Assembly (NCBI GenBank): GCA_900768185.1
Contig: CAAGCB010000018.1
Location: 1-39,753 of the forward strand
Source: Alphaproteobacteria bacterium
Lineage (GTDB): Bacteria > Pseudomonadota > Alphaproteobacteria > CAAGCB01 > CAG-977
Direction of reading: 5' to 3'
DNA length: 39,753 nt
Below the pieces are notes generated by a model that worked only from the letters and a program-made list of their open reading frames with translations, made no database searches and was not told the DNA's origin. The translations under genes and the position numbers were made by a program. This document shows, piece after piece, positions 6,795-15,236 of this stretch. How positions within the stretch are numbered: the first letter of the stretch is position 1; every line of letters starts with the position of its first letter.

Positions 6795-8024
6795 ATGGGA
6801 CTTGTTGTACAGAAATTCGGCGGTACGTCCGTCGGTGATACGGATCGCATCAAAAACGTCGCCCAAAAGGTTAAAAAGGAAATCGACGCGGGAAATCAGG
6901 TCGTCGTCGTCGTTTCCGCCATGGCGGGCGTCACCAACCAGCTGGTGAAGTATTGTCAGGAAATTTCGCCCGATTACAGTTTGGAGGAATACGACGTCGT
7001 CGTGTCCACGGGCGAACAGGTCACAATCGGACTTTTGGCGATGGCATTGCAGGCGATCGGCGTTCCCGCGCAGTCGTGGACGGGCTGGCAGGTGCCTGTT
7101 TTGACGGACGCCGCCGCGTCCAAAGCGCGCATCAATCAAATCGACGCCGACGGGTTGAACGCTTGTCTGGCGCGGGGAATGGTTCCCGTCGTCGCCGGTT
7201 TTCAGGGCATCAACGAACACGGACGCGTCACGACGCTGGGACGCGGCGGATCCGACACGTCCGCGGTGGCTTTGGCCGCCGTGCTGAAAGCCGACCGGTG
7301 CGACATTTACACCGATGTGGACGGCGTCTACACGACCGATCCGCGGTTTGTGAAAAACGCCCGCAAGCTGGATCGCGTGACTTACGAGGAAATGCTGGAA
7401 ATGGCGTCTTTGGGGGCGAAGGTTCTGCAAACGCGTTCCGTGGAACTGGCGATGAAATACCGCGTCAATTTGCGCGTCGTTTCCAGTTTTGAACAAAATC
7501 CGGTCGGTACGACCATTTGCGACGAGAGGGATATCGTGGAAAAAGAAATTATCAGCGGCATCACATGTAGCCGCGACGAAGCCAAAATCACGCTGGTCGG
7601 CGTTCAGGACAAACCGGGGGTTTCCGCCGCCGTTTTTGACGCCATGGCGCAGGCGAACATCTGCATCGACATGATCGTGCAAAGCGATTCGCCGGACGGA
7701 ACGCACACCGACATGACGTTCACTTTGCCCGAATCCGAAATCGGCAGAGCTTTGAGCGTTTTGGAAAAGAACAAAGCCGACATCGGCTATCGCAACGCGA
7801 TCGCCGATTCCGACTGCGCCAAAATTTCGCTGATCGGCGTCGGCATGCGGACGCACACGGGCATCGCGCAAAAAATGTTCGCCGCCCTGTCCGCCAAAGG
7901 CATCAACGTACAGACGATTTCGACGTCCGAAATCAAAATCAGCGTTCTGATCGCCGCCGAATACGCCGAACTGGCGGTTCGCGCCCTGCATAACGCTTTT
8001 CATTTGGAAAACAAGGAAAAATAA
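6795..8024 (+). CDS. lysC: aspartate kinase
   Basis: LysC phosphorylates aspartate to 4-aspartyl phosphate, the first step towards lysine, diaminopimelate, threonine and methionine. The 409-residue protein has the signature KFGGTSVGD at 7-15, VVSAMAGVTNQL, the STGEQ segment, FQGINEHGRVTTLGRGGSDTSAVALA and YTDVDGVYTTDPR. Two ACT regulatory modules follow from about residue 265 (ITLVGVQDKPGVSAAVF and ISLIGVGMRTHTGIAQKMF), implying feedback control by lysine and/or threonine. The ATG lacks a strong Shine-Dalgarno. It is the first gene of a long plus-strand run that includes rodZ, ispG, hisS, prfA and prmC. DapL and DapF of the same pathway lie about 17 kb away. Confidence 0.97.
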   Translation: MGLVVQKFGGTSVGDTDRIKNVAQKVKKEIDAGNQVVVVVSAMAGVTNQLVKYCQEISPDYSLEEYDVVVSTGEQVTIGLLAMALQAIGVPAQSWTGWQVPVLTDAAASKARINQIDADGLNACLARGMVPVVAGFQGINEHGRVTTLGRGGSDTSAVALAAVLKADRCDIYTDVDGVYTTDPRFVKNARKLDRVTYEEMLEMASLGAKVLQTRSVELAMKYRVNLRVVSSFEQNPVGTTICDERDIVEKEIISGITCSRDEAKITLVGVQDKPGVSAAVFDAMAQANICIDMIVQSDSPDGTHTDMTFTLPESEIGRALSVLEKNKADIGYRNAIADSDCAKISLIGVGMRTHTGIAQKMFAALSAKGINVQTISTSEIKISVLIAAEYAELAVRALHNAFHLENKEK

Positions 8025-8025
8025 A

Positions 8026-9054
8026 ATGCTGTCGAACGAAGATATTCTGGATTCCTATTGGAAACGGGGACGCGATTTTCTGGGCGTCCGCTATGCGATT
8101 ATGGGCGGCGCGATGTCTTGGATTTCCGAACATCATCTGGTCGCCGCCGTGTCGAACGCGGGCGGGTTCGGCGTAATCGCCAGCGGGGCGATGCCGCCGC
8201 AAATCCTGCGCGACGAGATCGAAAAAACGCACGCGCTGACGAAAAACAATTTTGCCGTCAACCTGATTACCATGCACCCGCAGCTGGACGAACTGATAGA
8301 CGTGTGCATCGATATGAAAATCAGCCACGCCATTCTGGCGGGCGGCATTCCGACCGCGCAGTCCATTAAAAAGCTGAAAGACGCCGGTATCAGGGTGATG
8401 TGCTTCGCCCCCGCGCTGGTTTTGGCGAAAAAAATGGTCAAATCGGGCGCCGACGCCTTGATTCTGGAAGGAACCGAGGCGGGCGGGCATATCGGTCCCG
8501 TCGCCACGAACATTCTGGCGCAGGAAATTCTGCCGCACGTCAAGGACGTTCCCGTGTTTATCGCGGGCGGTATCGGTTCGGGCGAAATGATGGCGGCTTT
8601 TCTGGCTTTGGGCGCCGCCGGCTGCCAGCTGGGCACGCGGTTCGTTTGTACGGACGAATGCATCGCCCACCCGAATTTCAAACAGGCGTTCATCAAAGCG
8701 AACGCCCGTGACGCCGTGCCGACGGTTCAGATCGATCCGCGCTTTCCGGTCATTCCCGTCCGCGCGCTGGCGAACGAGGGAACCAAGCGTTTCGCGCAGT
8801 TCCAGCTGGAAACGATTCAGAAATACCAAAACGGCGAGGTCGAACTGAAAGACGCGCAAATGGCGATTGAACATTTTTGGGGCGGGGCTTTGCGCCGCGC
8901 GGTCATTGACGGCGATGTCGAAAACGGTTCCGTCATGGCGGGACAAAGCGTCGGTCTGGTCAAAGATATCAAACCCGTTCAAGCCGTCGTCGACGAATTG
9001 GTTTCGGACGCCGCGGACGCTTTGCGCCGCTGGGAAAACCGTCAACAGGCGTAA
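8026..9054 (+). CDS. FabK-like / nitronate monooxygenase family flavoprotein
   Basis: This is a TIM-barrel FMN enzyme of the 2-nitropropane dioxygenase superfamily, which includes FabK (enoyl-ACP reductase II) and nitronate monooxygenases. In the 342-residue protein, MGGAMSWISEHHLVAAVSNAGGFGVIASG, the EGTEAGGHIGP motif near 148 and FIAGGIGSGEMMAAFLALGAAGCQLGTRF are the FMN-binding and phosphate-binding segments. The C-terminal AGQSVGLVKDIKPVQAVVDELV resembles the end of FabK-like proteins. Which activity it has cannot be settled from sequence alone; FabK would imply a role in fatty-acid synthesis. It starts 1 base after lysC stops, so it is very probably cotranscribed with it. Confidence 0.85.
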   Translation: MLSNEDILDSYWKRGRDFLGVRYAIMGGAMSWISEHHLVAAVSNAGGFGVIASGAMPPQILRDEIEKTHALTKNNFAVNLITMHPQLDELIDVCIDMKISHAILAGGIPTAQSIKKLKDAGIRVMCFAPALVLAKKMVKSGADALILEGTEAGGHIGPVATNILAQEILPHVKDVPVFIAGGIGSGEMMAAFLALGAAGCQLGTRFVCTDECIAHPNFKQAFIKANARDAVPTVQIDPRFPVIPVRALANEGTKRFAQFQLETIQKYQNGEVELKDAQMAIEHFWGGALRRAVIDGDVENGSVMAGQSVGLVKDIKPVQAVVDELVSDAADALRRWENRQQA

Positions 9055-9071
9055 TCGAAAGGAAACGAGTT

Positions 9072-10079
9072 ATGACGCAGGACGAAAAACAAACGCGAGA
9101 AACGACCGCGACGGCTTTGCCGTCCGCCGAAAAAAAAGAAACGGTCGGCGAAGAGCTGCGCCGCGCGCGTCTGGCAAAAGATCAGGATTTGCGCGATATC
9201 GCCGCGTATCTGTGCATTCGCTATCAATTTTTACAGGCTTTGGAAGACAGCCGCTACAAGGAACTGCCGGGAGAAGCCTACGCCAACGGATTCGTGCGTA
9301 CTTACGCGTCGTATCTGGGACTGGATCCGTCCGACATCATTACGCGTTACAAGCAAGAGCTGAACGCTCAGGCGAAAAGCGAACGCCGCGACATGCAGGT
9401 TCCCGACGAGGAAACGGAAAACATGACGCCGGCGCCGAAAGCTTTGCTGGTGTCGCTGGTTTTGCTGATTGCGGCTTACGGTTTGTGGCAGGCGTGTTCC
9501 GGAACGCAAGAGGTCGTGCCCGACGCCGTTCCCGTCGAAGCCGCGGGGGAAAACATCACGGTTGAACAGGGCAGTTTTCCTTTGGACGGGCGGTTGCCCG
9601 ACGAATCCGAAAACATCGTTGCCGAAGAAAACGCGTCCGATGTCGGTGATAACGCCGCCTTTGTCGAAGGCGTTGCGCCCGTTCCTCCCGTGCCGCCGGC
9701 GAAACCCGCCGCGCCGGTTGAAAACGCGCAACCGCGAAAAGCCGAAAAACCGTCCGATCACACAATCCGCGTGTTCGGTCAGAAAAATTACAAACCCCGT
9801 CTGGTTCTGGTCGCGAATGAAGATTCCTGGGTGGAAATCACGCGCGGGGATACCGTTTTGTTTTCGCGTCTGCTGGCGAAAGGCGACCGTTATCAGGTGT
9901 CTTCCAACAAACCCGAAGAGCTGTTTTTAAAAACGGGCAACGCCGGCGGTCTGGACGTTTATTGCGACGGAAATCCGACCCGACCTTTGGGACCGCGCGG
10001 CGCGTTGCGGTCGAAAATCGCTTTGAACCCCGACGATTTCGCCGCCAAAACGGTTGAAGCCGCCGAAGAATTTGAATAA
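9072..10079 (+). CDS. rodZ: RodZ-like cytoskeletal membrane protein
   Basis: RodZ links the MreB cytoskeleton to the periplasmic wall-elongation machinery. The 335-residue protein has a cytoplasmic helix-turn-helix domain at about 25-95 (VGEELRRARLAKDQDLRDIAAYL and GEAYANGFVRTYASYLGLDP, typical of the HTH_25 fold), then a single transmembrane helix at about 123-142 (ALLVSLVLLIAAYGLWQA). An acidic and Pro-rich periplasmic linker follows, and then a C-terminal beta domain (DUF4115) beginning near 225 with SWVEITRGDTVLFSRLLAKGD. AAGGAAACGAG precedes the ATG. It lies between the FabK-like gene and ispG; rodZ next to ispG and hisS is a common bacterial arrangement. Confidence 0.92.
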   Translation: MTQDEKQTRETTATALPSAEKKETVGEELRRARLAKDQDLRDIAAYLCIRYQFLQALEDSRYKELPGEAYANGFVRTYASYLGLDPSDIITRYKQELNAQAKSERRDMQVPDEETENMTPAPKALLVSLVLLIAAYGLWQACSGTQEVVPDAVPVEAAGENITVEQGSFPLDGRLPDESENIVAEENASDVGDNAAFVEGVAPVPPVPPAKPAAPVENAQPRKAEKPSDHTIRVFGQKNYKPRLVLVANEDSWVEITRGDTVLFSRLLAKGDRYQVSSNKPEELFLKTGNAGGLDVYCDGNPTRPLGPRGALRSKIALNPDDFAAKTVEAAEEFE

Positions 10080-10089
10080 CAGGTGGAAA

Positions 10090-11181
10090 ATGAAAGCTTT
10101 TGAAATCAAACGCCGTCGTTCCAGACGGATTAACGTCGGTTCCGTTCCCGTCGGGGACGGCGCGCCGATTTCGGTTCAATCCATGACGAACACGCCGACG
10201 ACCGACGTTGCCGCGACGGTCTCGCAAATCCGTTCGCTGGAGGCGGTCGGCGCGGACATCGTGCGCGTTTCCTGTCCCGACGAGGAATCGACCAAGGCTT
10301 TGCGCGAAATCGTCAAGCAGGTTAAAGTGCCGATTGTTTCCGATATTCATTTTCATTATAAACGCGCGATCGAATCCGCCGAAGCGGGCGCGGCGTGCTT
10401 GCGCATCAACCCCGGCAACATCGGTTCCGCCGAACGCGTGCGCGACGTGGTCAAGGCGGCGAAAGATTACAACTGTTCCATACGAATCGGCGTCAACGGC
10501 GGGTCGTTGGACAAGCATCTGTTGGAAAAATACGGCGAACCGTGCGCGGACGCGATGGTCGAAAGCGCGTTGGAACACGCCAAAATTTTGGAAGACAACG
10601 ACTTTTTCAATTTCAAGATTTCCGTGAAATCGTCCGATACGCTGATGATGATGGACGCTTACCGCAAATTGGCGGCGAAATGCGACTATCCGTTGCATCT
10701 GGGTGTGACCGAAGCGGGCGGACTGCGTGCCGGAACGGTCAAATCCGCGTTGGGGATCGGCACGCTGCTGACGGAGGGAATCGGCGACACTTTGCGCGTT
10801 TCCCTGACCGCCGACGTGACCGAGGAAATCAAGGTCGGATTTGAAATCCTGCGTACTTTGGGACTGCGCTATCACGGTGTTCGCATCGTGTCGTGTCCGA
10901 CGTGCGCGCGCCGCGGCATTGACGTCGAAAAGGTCGTCAAAGCGTTGGAAGTCCGCTTGGAACACATTTCCGAACCCGTGAAAGTCGCCGTCATGGGCTG
11001 TGTCGTGAACGGTCCGGGCGAAGCGCGCGAAGCCGACGTCGGCGTGTGCGGCGGCGGCAACGGCAAGGCTTTGCTGTTTGTCGCGGGACAGCAGAAAGAT
11101 CCGATCGACGCGAACAACGCCGTTGACGTGATCGCGGATCTGGTCGAAAAAATCGCGGCTCAAAAAGCGGAGAAAAAGTGA
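10090..11181 (+). CDS. ispG: 4-hydroxy-3-methylbut-2-en-1-yl diphosphate synthase (flavodoxin)
   Basis: IspG (GcpE) converts methylerythritol cyclodiphosphate into HMBPP, the penultimate step of the MEP isoprenoid pathway, with a 4Fe-4S cluster. The 363-residue protein shows the start RRRSRRINVGSVPVGDGAPISVQSM as in the family and a TIM-barrel N domain with RVSCPDEE and DIHFHY. The C-terminal cluster domain has cysteines in SCPTCARRG and GCVVNGPGEAREADVG, the latter also carrying the catalytic Glu. The start at 10090 has AGGTGG 5 bases upstream; twelve more upstream codons overlap rodZ and are unlikely. Its stop overlaps the hisS ATG by one base. Confidence 0.97.
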   Translation: MKAFEIKRRRSRRINVGSVPVGDGAPISVQSMTNTPTTDVAATVSQIRSLEAVGADIVRVSCPDEESTKALREIVKQVKVPIVSDIHFHYKRAIESAEAGAACLRINPGNIGSAERVRDVVKAAKDYNCSIRIGVNGGSLDKHLLEKYGEPCADAMVESALEHAKILEDNDFFNFKISVKSSDTLMMMDAYRKLAAKCDYPLHLGVTEAGGLRAGTVKSALGIGTLLTEGIGDTLRVSLTADVTEEIKVGFEILRTLGLRYHGVRIVSCPTCARRGIDVEKVVKALEVRLEHISEPVKVAVMGCVVNGPGEAREADVGVCGGGNGKALLFVAGQQKDPIDANNAVDVIADLVEKIAAQKAEKK

Positions 11182-12446
11182 TGAAGATTCAGCCCGCGCG
11201 CGGCACGCGCGACATCTACGGCAAGGATTTGTCCGCGTTCATGTTCGTGCAGAACACGGCGCGCGACTTTGCCAGACGCTACGGTTTCGGGGAAATCCAG
11301 ACGCCGATTTTTGAATCGACCGAGGTGTTCGCCCGCGGGGTCGGCGAAACGTCCGACATCGTGTCAAAGGAAATGTACACGTTCACCGACAGGGGCGGCG
11401 AAAGCTTCACCCTGCGTCCGGAGGGAACGGCGGGCGTCGTCCGCGCGTTCATTTCCGAAGGCATGGAACAGAACCAGCCGGTCAAGCTGATGTACGCGGG
11501 ACCGATGTTCCGTTACGAACGCCCGCAAAAGGGACGCTATCGCCAGCTGCATCAGGTCGGCGTCGAAGTGTTGGGCGCGTCCGCGCCGCAAACGGATGTC
11601 GAAGTGCTGTGTCTGGCATGGGACTTTTTGTCCGCTTTGGGGCTGAAACCTTATATCCGGTTGGAACTGAACACGCTGGGCGATGTCGAAAGTCGCGCCG
11701 CCTATCGCGACGCTCTGGTCGCCTATTTTGAACGTTACAAGGAACAACTGAGCGAAGACAGCCGCGTGCGTTTGGAAAAAAATCCGTTGCGGATTCTGGA
11801 TTCCAAGGACGAGGGCGACAAGAAAATCGTCGAAAACGCCCCCGCAATGACCGATTACCTGAACGGCGAATCCCGTCAATTCTTTGACGCCGTGAAAAAC
11901 GGACTGACGGAAATGGGAATTCCGTTCACGGTCAATCCGCGGTTGGTGCGCGGGCTGGATTATTACCGTCACACCGTGTTTGAGTTCATTACGGATTCTT
12001 TGGGCGCGCAGGGAACCGTTCTGGCGGGCGGACGTTACGACGGGCTGGTTGAAGAACTGGGCGGACCCGAAACGGCGGGCATCGGTTTCGGTGCGGGCAT
12101 CGACCGTTTGGCTTTGCTGTTGCAGGAAGTCGGGAAACAGCCCGATGAACCCCGCGCGATCGCGGTCGTTCCCGTCGGCGACGATATGACTTTGCCGGTG
12201 ATGAAAATCGCTCATGATTTGCGTCAGGCGGGATTTATCGTCGATATGGCTTATTCCGGCAACATGGGCAAGCGAATGAAAAAAGCCAACAAGATCAACG
12301 CTTGCGCCGCCGTGATACTGGGGTCGGACGAATATGCCAAAGGCGTCGCCGCCGTGCGCGATCTGGACACGGGGGATCAAAGCGAGGTGGAAATCGCCGC
12401 TTTGCCGGATTTCATGCAAAAATATCGCGCCGCACAGGGAATGTGA
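11181..12446 (+). CDS. hisS: histidyl-tRNA synthetase
   Basis: HisS charges tRNA-His. This class II synthetase of 421 residues shows motif 1 at the start (ARGTRDIYG), YTFTDRGGESFTLRPEGTAGVVRAF, motif 2 GPMFRYERPQKGRYRQLHQVGVE, the histidine-binding RGLDYYRHTVFEF, and motif 3 AGIGFGAGIDRLALLL. The anticodon-binding domain lies at about 325-421 and ends with the common QKYRAAQGM-like tail. The start is taken as the ATG at 11181 in a TGATG overlap with ispG. A GTG directly before it (11178) could also serve and would add one residue. It is translationally coupled to ispG by position. Confidence 0.97.
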   Translation: MKIQPARGTRDIYGKDLSAFMFVQNTARDFARRYGFGEIQTPIFESTEVFARGVGETSDIVSKEMYTFTDRGGESFTLRPEGTAGVVRAFISEGMEQNQPVKLMYAGPMFRYERPQKGRYRQLHQVGVEVLGASAPQTDVEVLCLAWDFLSALGLKPYIRLELNTLGDVESRAAYRDALVAYFERYKEQLSEDSRVRLEKNPLRILDSKDEGDKKIVENAPAMTDYLNGESRQFFDAVKNGLTEMGIPFTVNPRLVRGLDYYRHTVFEFITDSLGAQGTVLAGGRYDGLVEELGGPETAGIGFGAGIDRLALLLQEVGKQPDEPRAIAVVPVGDDMTLPVMKIAHDLRQAGFIVDMAYSGNMGKRMKKANKINACAAVILGSDEYAKGVAAVRDLDTGDQSEVEIAALPDFMQKYRAAQGM

Positions 12447-12449
12447 CGT

Positions 12450-13526
12450 ATGAGGTTTGAGGAAAAGCTGGACGTCGTTCTTGCCCGCAACGACGAACTG
12501 GAAGCCCTGCTGGGATCGGGCGACGGTGTTGACGGCGAAACGTTTGTCAAGCTTTCCAAAGAATTGGCGGGACTGAAAGATATCGTCGCCGCGATTCAAG
12601 ACTATAAAAAAGTCATGGCGGACATGGACGGCGCGCAGGCTTTGCTGGACGATCCGGAAACGGACGACGAAATGCGGTCGATGGCGCGCGATGAAATCTG
12701 TTCCGCCAAGGAAAAACTGCCCGAATTGGAAAAACGGCTGAAAATTCTGCTGTTGCCCAAAAACGCCGTTGACGAAAAAAACGCGATTTTGGAAGTTCGC
12801 GCCGGAACGGGCGGGGAAGAAGCCGCTTTGTTCGCCGCCGAACTGTTCCGCATGTATGAACATTACGCCGCCGAACAGGGGTGGAAGTTCGAAACGCTGT
12901 CCGTCAACGATACGGGAATCGGCGGATACAAGGAGGCGTCCGCCGGCATCACGGGCAAAAACGTGTTTGAACGTCTGAAATTCGAATCGGGCGTGCATCG
13001 CGTTCAGCGCGTGCCGGAAACGGAATCGGCGGGACGCGTTCACACGTCCGCCGCGACGGTCGCCGTTCTGCCCGAAGCCGAGGAAGTTGATCTGAAAATC
13101 GATGAAAAGGATTTGAAAATCGACGTCTACCGCGCGTCGGGGGCGGGCGGTCAGCATGTCAACAAAACGGAATCTGCCGTCCGCATCACGCACATTCCGA
13201 CGGGGTTCGTCGTCGCGTGTCAGGACGAACGGTCGCAGTTTAAAAACAGGGATCGCGCCATGCGCATCTTGCGTTCCCGCCTGTTTGACGCGCAACAGGA
13301 ACAGCTGAACAGGGAACGCGCCGTCGACCGCAAAAAACAAGTCGGATCGGGCGATCGGTCGGAACGGATCCGCACCTATAATTTCCCGCAGGGGCGCGTG
13401 ACGGATCACCGGATCAATCTGACTTTGTATAAAATCGACGAGGTCATGAACGGAACCGCGCTGGACGAGATTATCGAGGCGCTGATTACCGAAGACAGGC
13501 TGTCCCGTTTGTCGGAACTGGATTGA
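12450..13526 (+). CDS. prfA: peptide chain release factor 1
   Basis: RF1 recognises UAA and UAG and releases the finished protein. The 358-residue product has the N-terminal helical domain 1, the codon-reading tripeptide P-E-T within RVPETESAGRVHT, and the catalytic GGQ in GAGGQHVNKTESAVRITHIPTG at about 228-250. The conserved DRSERIRTYNFPQGRVTDHRI segment follows. Length is normal. It begins 3 bases after hisS stops and is followed by prmC, whose product methylates the Gln of the GGQ motif. The presence of RF1 says UAG and UAA are stops here, and the genes in the window end in TGA, TAA or TAG without evidence of recoding. Confidence 0.97.
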   Translation: MRFEEKLDVVLARNDELEALLGSGDGVDGETFVKLSKELAGLKDIVAAIQDYKKVMADMDGAQALLDDPETDDEMRSMARDEICSAKEKLPELEKRLKILLLPKNAVDEKNAILEVRAGTGGEEAALFAAELFRMYEHYAAEQGWKFETLSVNDTGIGGYKEASAGITGKNVFERLKFESGVHRVQRVPETESAGRVHTSAATVAVLPEAEEVDLKIDEKDLKIDVYRASGAGGQHVNKTESAVRITHIPTGFVVACQDERSQFKNRDRAMRILRSRLFDAQQEQLNRERAVDRKKQVGSGDRSERIRTYNFPQGRVTDHRINLTLYKIDEVMNGTALDEIIEALITEDRLSRLSELD

Positions 13527-13531
13527 TCGCG

Positions 13532-14392
13532 ATGACGGCGAAGGAAATTCTGTCCGCTTTGGCGCAACGGTTTGAACGGGCGGGAATAGAGGAGCCGTCG
13601 GCGGACGCGCGGATTTTGGTCGCTTTTGCGGTCGGCGTGACGCCTGTTTTTTTACGAATGCACCCCGATTTTACGATAGAACCCGATATTTTAAATAAAA
13701 TAGAGGTCTTCGCCGATCGCCGCGTCAAACGCGAACCCGTGTCGAAAATCATTGAAACGCGCGGGTTTTGGCGACTGGATTTCAAAGTGACGAAAGACGT
13801 TCTCGACCCCCGTCCGGATTCGGAAACGTTGATTGACGAAACGTTGAAGCTGTTTCCCGACAAAGCGGCGGCTTTGCGGATTTTGGATTTGGGAACGGGA
13901 TCAGGGTGTTTGGCGCAGGCTTTGCTGTGCGAATACGGCAACGCGCGCGCCGTCGGATTCGACGCGTCGGACGCCGCGCTGAAAATCGCCGCGGAAAACG
14001 CCGCGTCAAACAGAATGACGGAGCGGTTCGAAACAAAATCGGGCAGTTGGGACGATCCCGACTGGTTCGAGGATTTGGGGCAATTCGATCTGGTGATTTC
14101 CAATCCGCCCTATATCGCCGAAAGCGAACGCGCGGATTTGGCGCCCGAAGTCGTGAATTTCGATCCGGAACGGGCGTTGTTCGCGGGGGCGGACGGGCTT
14201 GACGCTTATCGCAAAATCGTTCCCGCTTTGCCTTTTTTGTTGCGGGACGGGGGCGTGTTCATCGCCGAATTCGGCAAAGGTCAGCATGACGCCGTGCGGG
14301 AAATCGTCGAAGCCGCAGGGTTGGATTTTCATGCTTTCGGCATTGATTTGGGCGGCGTGGCGCGGTGCTTGTCCGCTTTTTGGCGAAAATGA
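13532..14392 (+). CDS. prmC: release factor glutamine methyltransferase
   Basis: PrmC (HemK) uses S-adenosylmethionine to methylate the GGQ glutamine of RF1 and RF2, raising their release activity. The 286-residue protein has the N-terminal helical substrate domain (SAQRF, EEPSADARILVA) and PVSKIIETRGFWRLDFKV. AdoMet-binding motif I is ILDLGTGSGCLAQALL near 117, and the catalytic motif NPPY lies in ISNPPYIAESERADLAPEVVNFDPERALFAG. The ATG at 13532 is chosen; an in-frame TTG at 13523 overlapping the prfA stop is possible. The pair prfA-prmC followed by a DUF4167 gene and clpB is, to my knowledge, a conserved order in Alphaproteobacteria. Confidence 0.96.
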   Translation: MTAKEILSALAQRFERAGIEEPSADARILVAFAVGVTPVFLRMHPDFTIEPDILNKIEVFADRRVKREPVSKIIETRGFWRLDFKVTKDVLDPRPDSETLIDETLKLFPDKAAALRILDLGTGSGCLAQALLCEYGNARAVGFDASDAALKIAAENAASNRMTERFETKSGSWDDPDWFEDLGQFDLVISNPPYIAESERADLAPEVVNFDPERALFAGADGLDAYRKIVPALPFLLRDGGVFIAEFGKGQHDAVREIVEAAGLDFHAFGIDLGGVARCLSAFWRK

Positions 14393-14413
14393 GCACGGAC
14401 GGATAAAAAAAGA

Positions 14414-14440
14414 TTGAAAAAAACGCGCGGGACATATAAT
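14414..14440 (+). promoter_or_regulatory. probable promoter of the DUF4167 gene
   Basis: A consensus -10 TATAAT lies at 14435-14440, with TTGAAA at 14414-14419; the spacing is short (15 bases). Transcription would start near 14447 and leave a leader of about 75 bases before the ATG at 14522. Confidence 0.5.
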
Positions 14441-14462
14441 TTATCGCCGTGAAAACGATTTT

Positions 14463-14479
14463 CGCCGTTTTGTACGGCG
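14463..14479 (+). other. hairpin in the leader of the DUF4167 gene
   Basis: CGCCGT (14463-14468) and ACGGCG (14474-14479) form a perfect 6-bp stem with a 5-base loop, followed by a T-rich GTTTGATTTTT. It resembles a weak terminator or attenuator and lies after the probable promoter. It could also end the transcript coming from prmC. Confidence 0.35.
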
Positions 14480-14521
14480 GTTTGATTTTTGTGATTTCAA
14501 CAGCTTTTAAAGAGTAACTTC

Positions 14522-15154
14522 ATGGGAATGAATCCTCGGGGACGTTCGCGCGGACGCAACCATAACAACTTTAACAACAACCGCCGCTTTAACAACCAGC
14601 CGAACCGCAATACGGTCTACGACAGCATCGGTCCCGCGGGGCGTTTGCGCGGAACGGCGTTTCAGCTGATGGAAAAATACCTGTCCGCCGCCAAGGAATT
14701 GATGTCTTCGGATCGCGTTCTGGCGGAAAACTGTTTGCAACACGCCGATCATTACAGCCGTTTGAACGCGCTGGCGATTGCCGCGGAGGGCGCGCGCTTT
14801 GCCCAGCAGGCGCAACAGGTCGAAACCGCGCAAAACAGCGGGGACGATATCGAACGCGAAGAACGGGCGGTTGACGACGCGCGCGAAATCGAAGCCGAAT
14901 CTCCCGTCGAACAACCCGCCGCGCCCGCTTTTGTTCCCGCCGCCGTCGAAGAAGACGAGCAACCCGCCGTTTCCGAACCGTCCGAACAGGTCGATTTGTC
15001 CGTTCCCGTCGCGGCGATGGCGCAAAACGAAATGAAACGCCGCGGTCGTCCGCCGATGAAACGTCCCGCCGCTTCCGTTTCGGGCGACGCCCCCGCCCAG
15101 CCCAGACGCCGCGGTCGTCCGCCGATGAAAAAGTCCGCCGACGCGCAGGCGTAA
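14522..15154 (+). CDS. DUF4167 protein with two AT-hook-like motifs
   Basis: The first ~90 residues match DUF4167, a domain of unknown function widespread in Alphaproteobacteria: an Arg/Asn-rich start (RGRSRGRNHNNFNNNRRFNN), then DSIGPAGRLRGTAFQLMEKY and AENCLQHADHYSRLNALA. The middle (about 95-170) is acidic and Pro/Ala-rich. The end carries two copies of RRGRPPMK, at 173-180 and 196-203. Each contains RGRP, the core of the AT-hook that binds the minor groove of AT-rich DNA. The Asn/Arg-rich N terminus suggests nucleic-acid binding as well. AAAGAGTAAC precedes the ATG. Its position between prmC and clpB is typical for the class. The AT-hook reading is inference from a short motif. Confidence 0.88.
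   Translation: MGMNPRGRSRGRNHNNFNNNRRFNNQPNRNTVYDSIGPAGRLRGTAFQLMEKYLSAAKELMSSDRVLAENCLQHADHYSRLNALAIAAEGARFAQQAQQVETAQNSGDDIEREERAVDDAREIEAESPVEQPAAPAFVPAAVEEDEQPAVSEPSEQVDLSVPVAAMAQNEMKRRGRPPMKRPAASVSGDAPAQPRRRGRPPMKKSADAQA
15037..15130 (+). repeat. two identical 25-base direct repeats encoding the AT-hook-like motif
   Basis: Bases 15037-15061 and 15106-15130 are identical and 69 bases (23 codons) apart, in frame, within the end of the DUF4167 gene. They encode RRGRPPMK. Identity even at synonymous positions suggests recent duplication or gene conversion rather than old selection on the protein alone. Confidence 0.8.
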
Positions 15155-15187
15155 AATTTTTTTTGAGGTTATTGCGAAAACGAAAGC

Positions 15188-15216
15188 CCCGACCTATATC
15201 AAAGGTCGGGATTTTT
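15188..15216 (+). terminator. rho-independent terminator between the DUF4167 gene and clpB
   Basis: CCCGACCT (15188-15195) pairs with AGGTCGGG (15203-15210) around a 7-base loop and is followed by ATTTTTG. It ends transcripts of the DUF4167 gene 34 bases after its stop and sits only 20 bases before the clpB ATG, so the clpB promoter must overlap or precede it. Confidence 0.85.
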
Positions 15217-15236
15217 GTTAAGGAGGTTCAATATAA

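Noticed and set aside
6741..8003. A 420-codon minus-strand frame opposite lysC
   Set aside because: It is the antisense shadow of a clear aspartate kinase gene.
9838..11163. A 441-codon minus-strand frame opposite rodZ and ispG
   Set aside because: It is antisense to conserved genes and has low-complexity Arg/Phe/Asp-rich composition with no motif.
11364..13409. A 681-codon open frame on the minus strand across hisS and prfA
   Set aside because: It lies antisense to two unmistakable genes, is rich in His, Arg, Gln and Phe, and matches no family. Codon bias of the real genes leaves few stops in the opposite frame.
15155..15236. CIRCE heat-shock operator before clpB
   Set aside because: No TTAGCACTC and matching inverted half are present.
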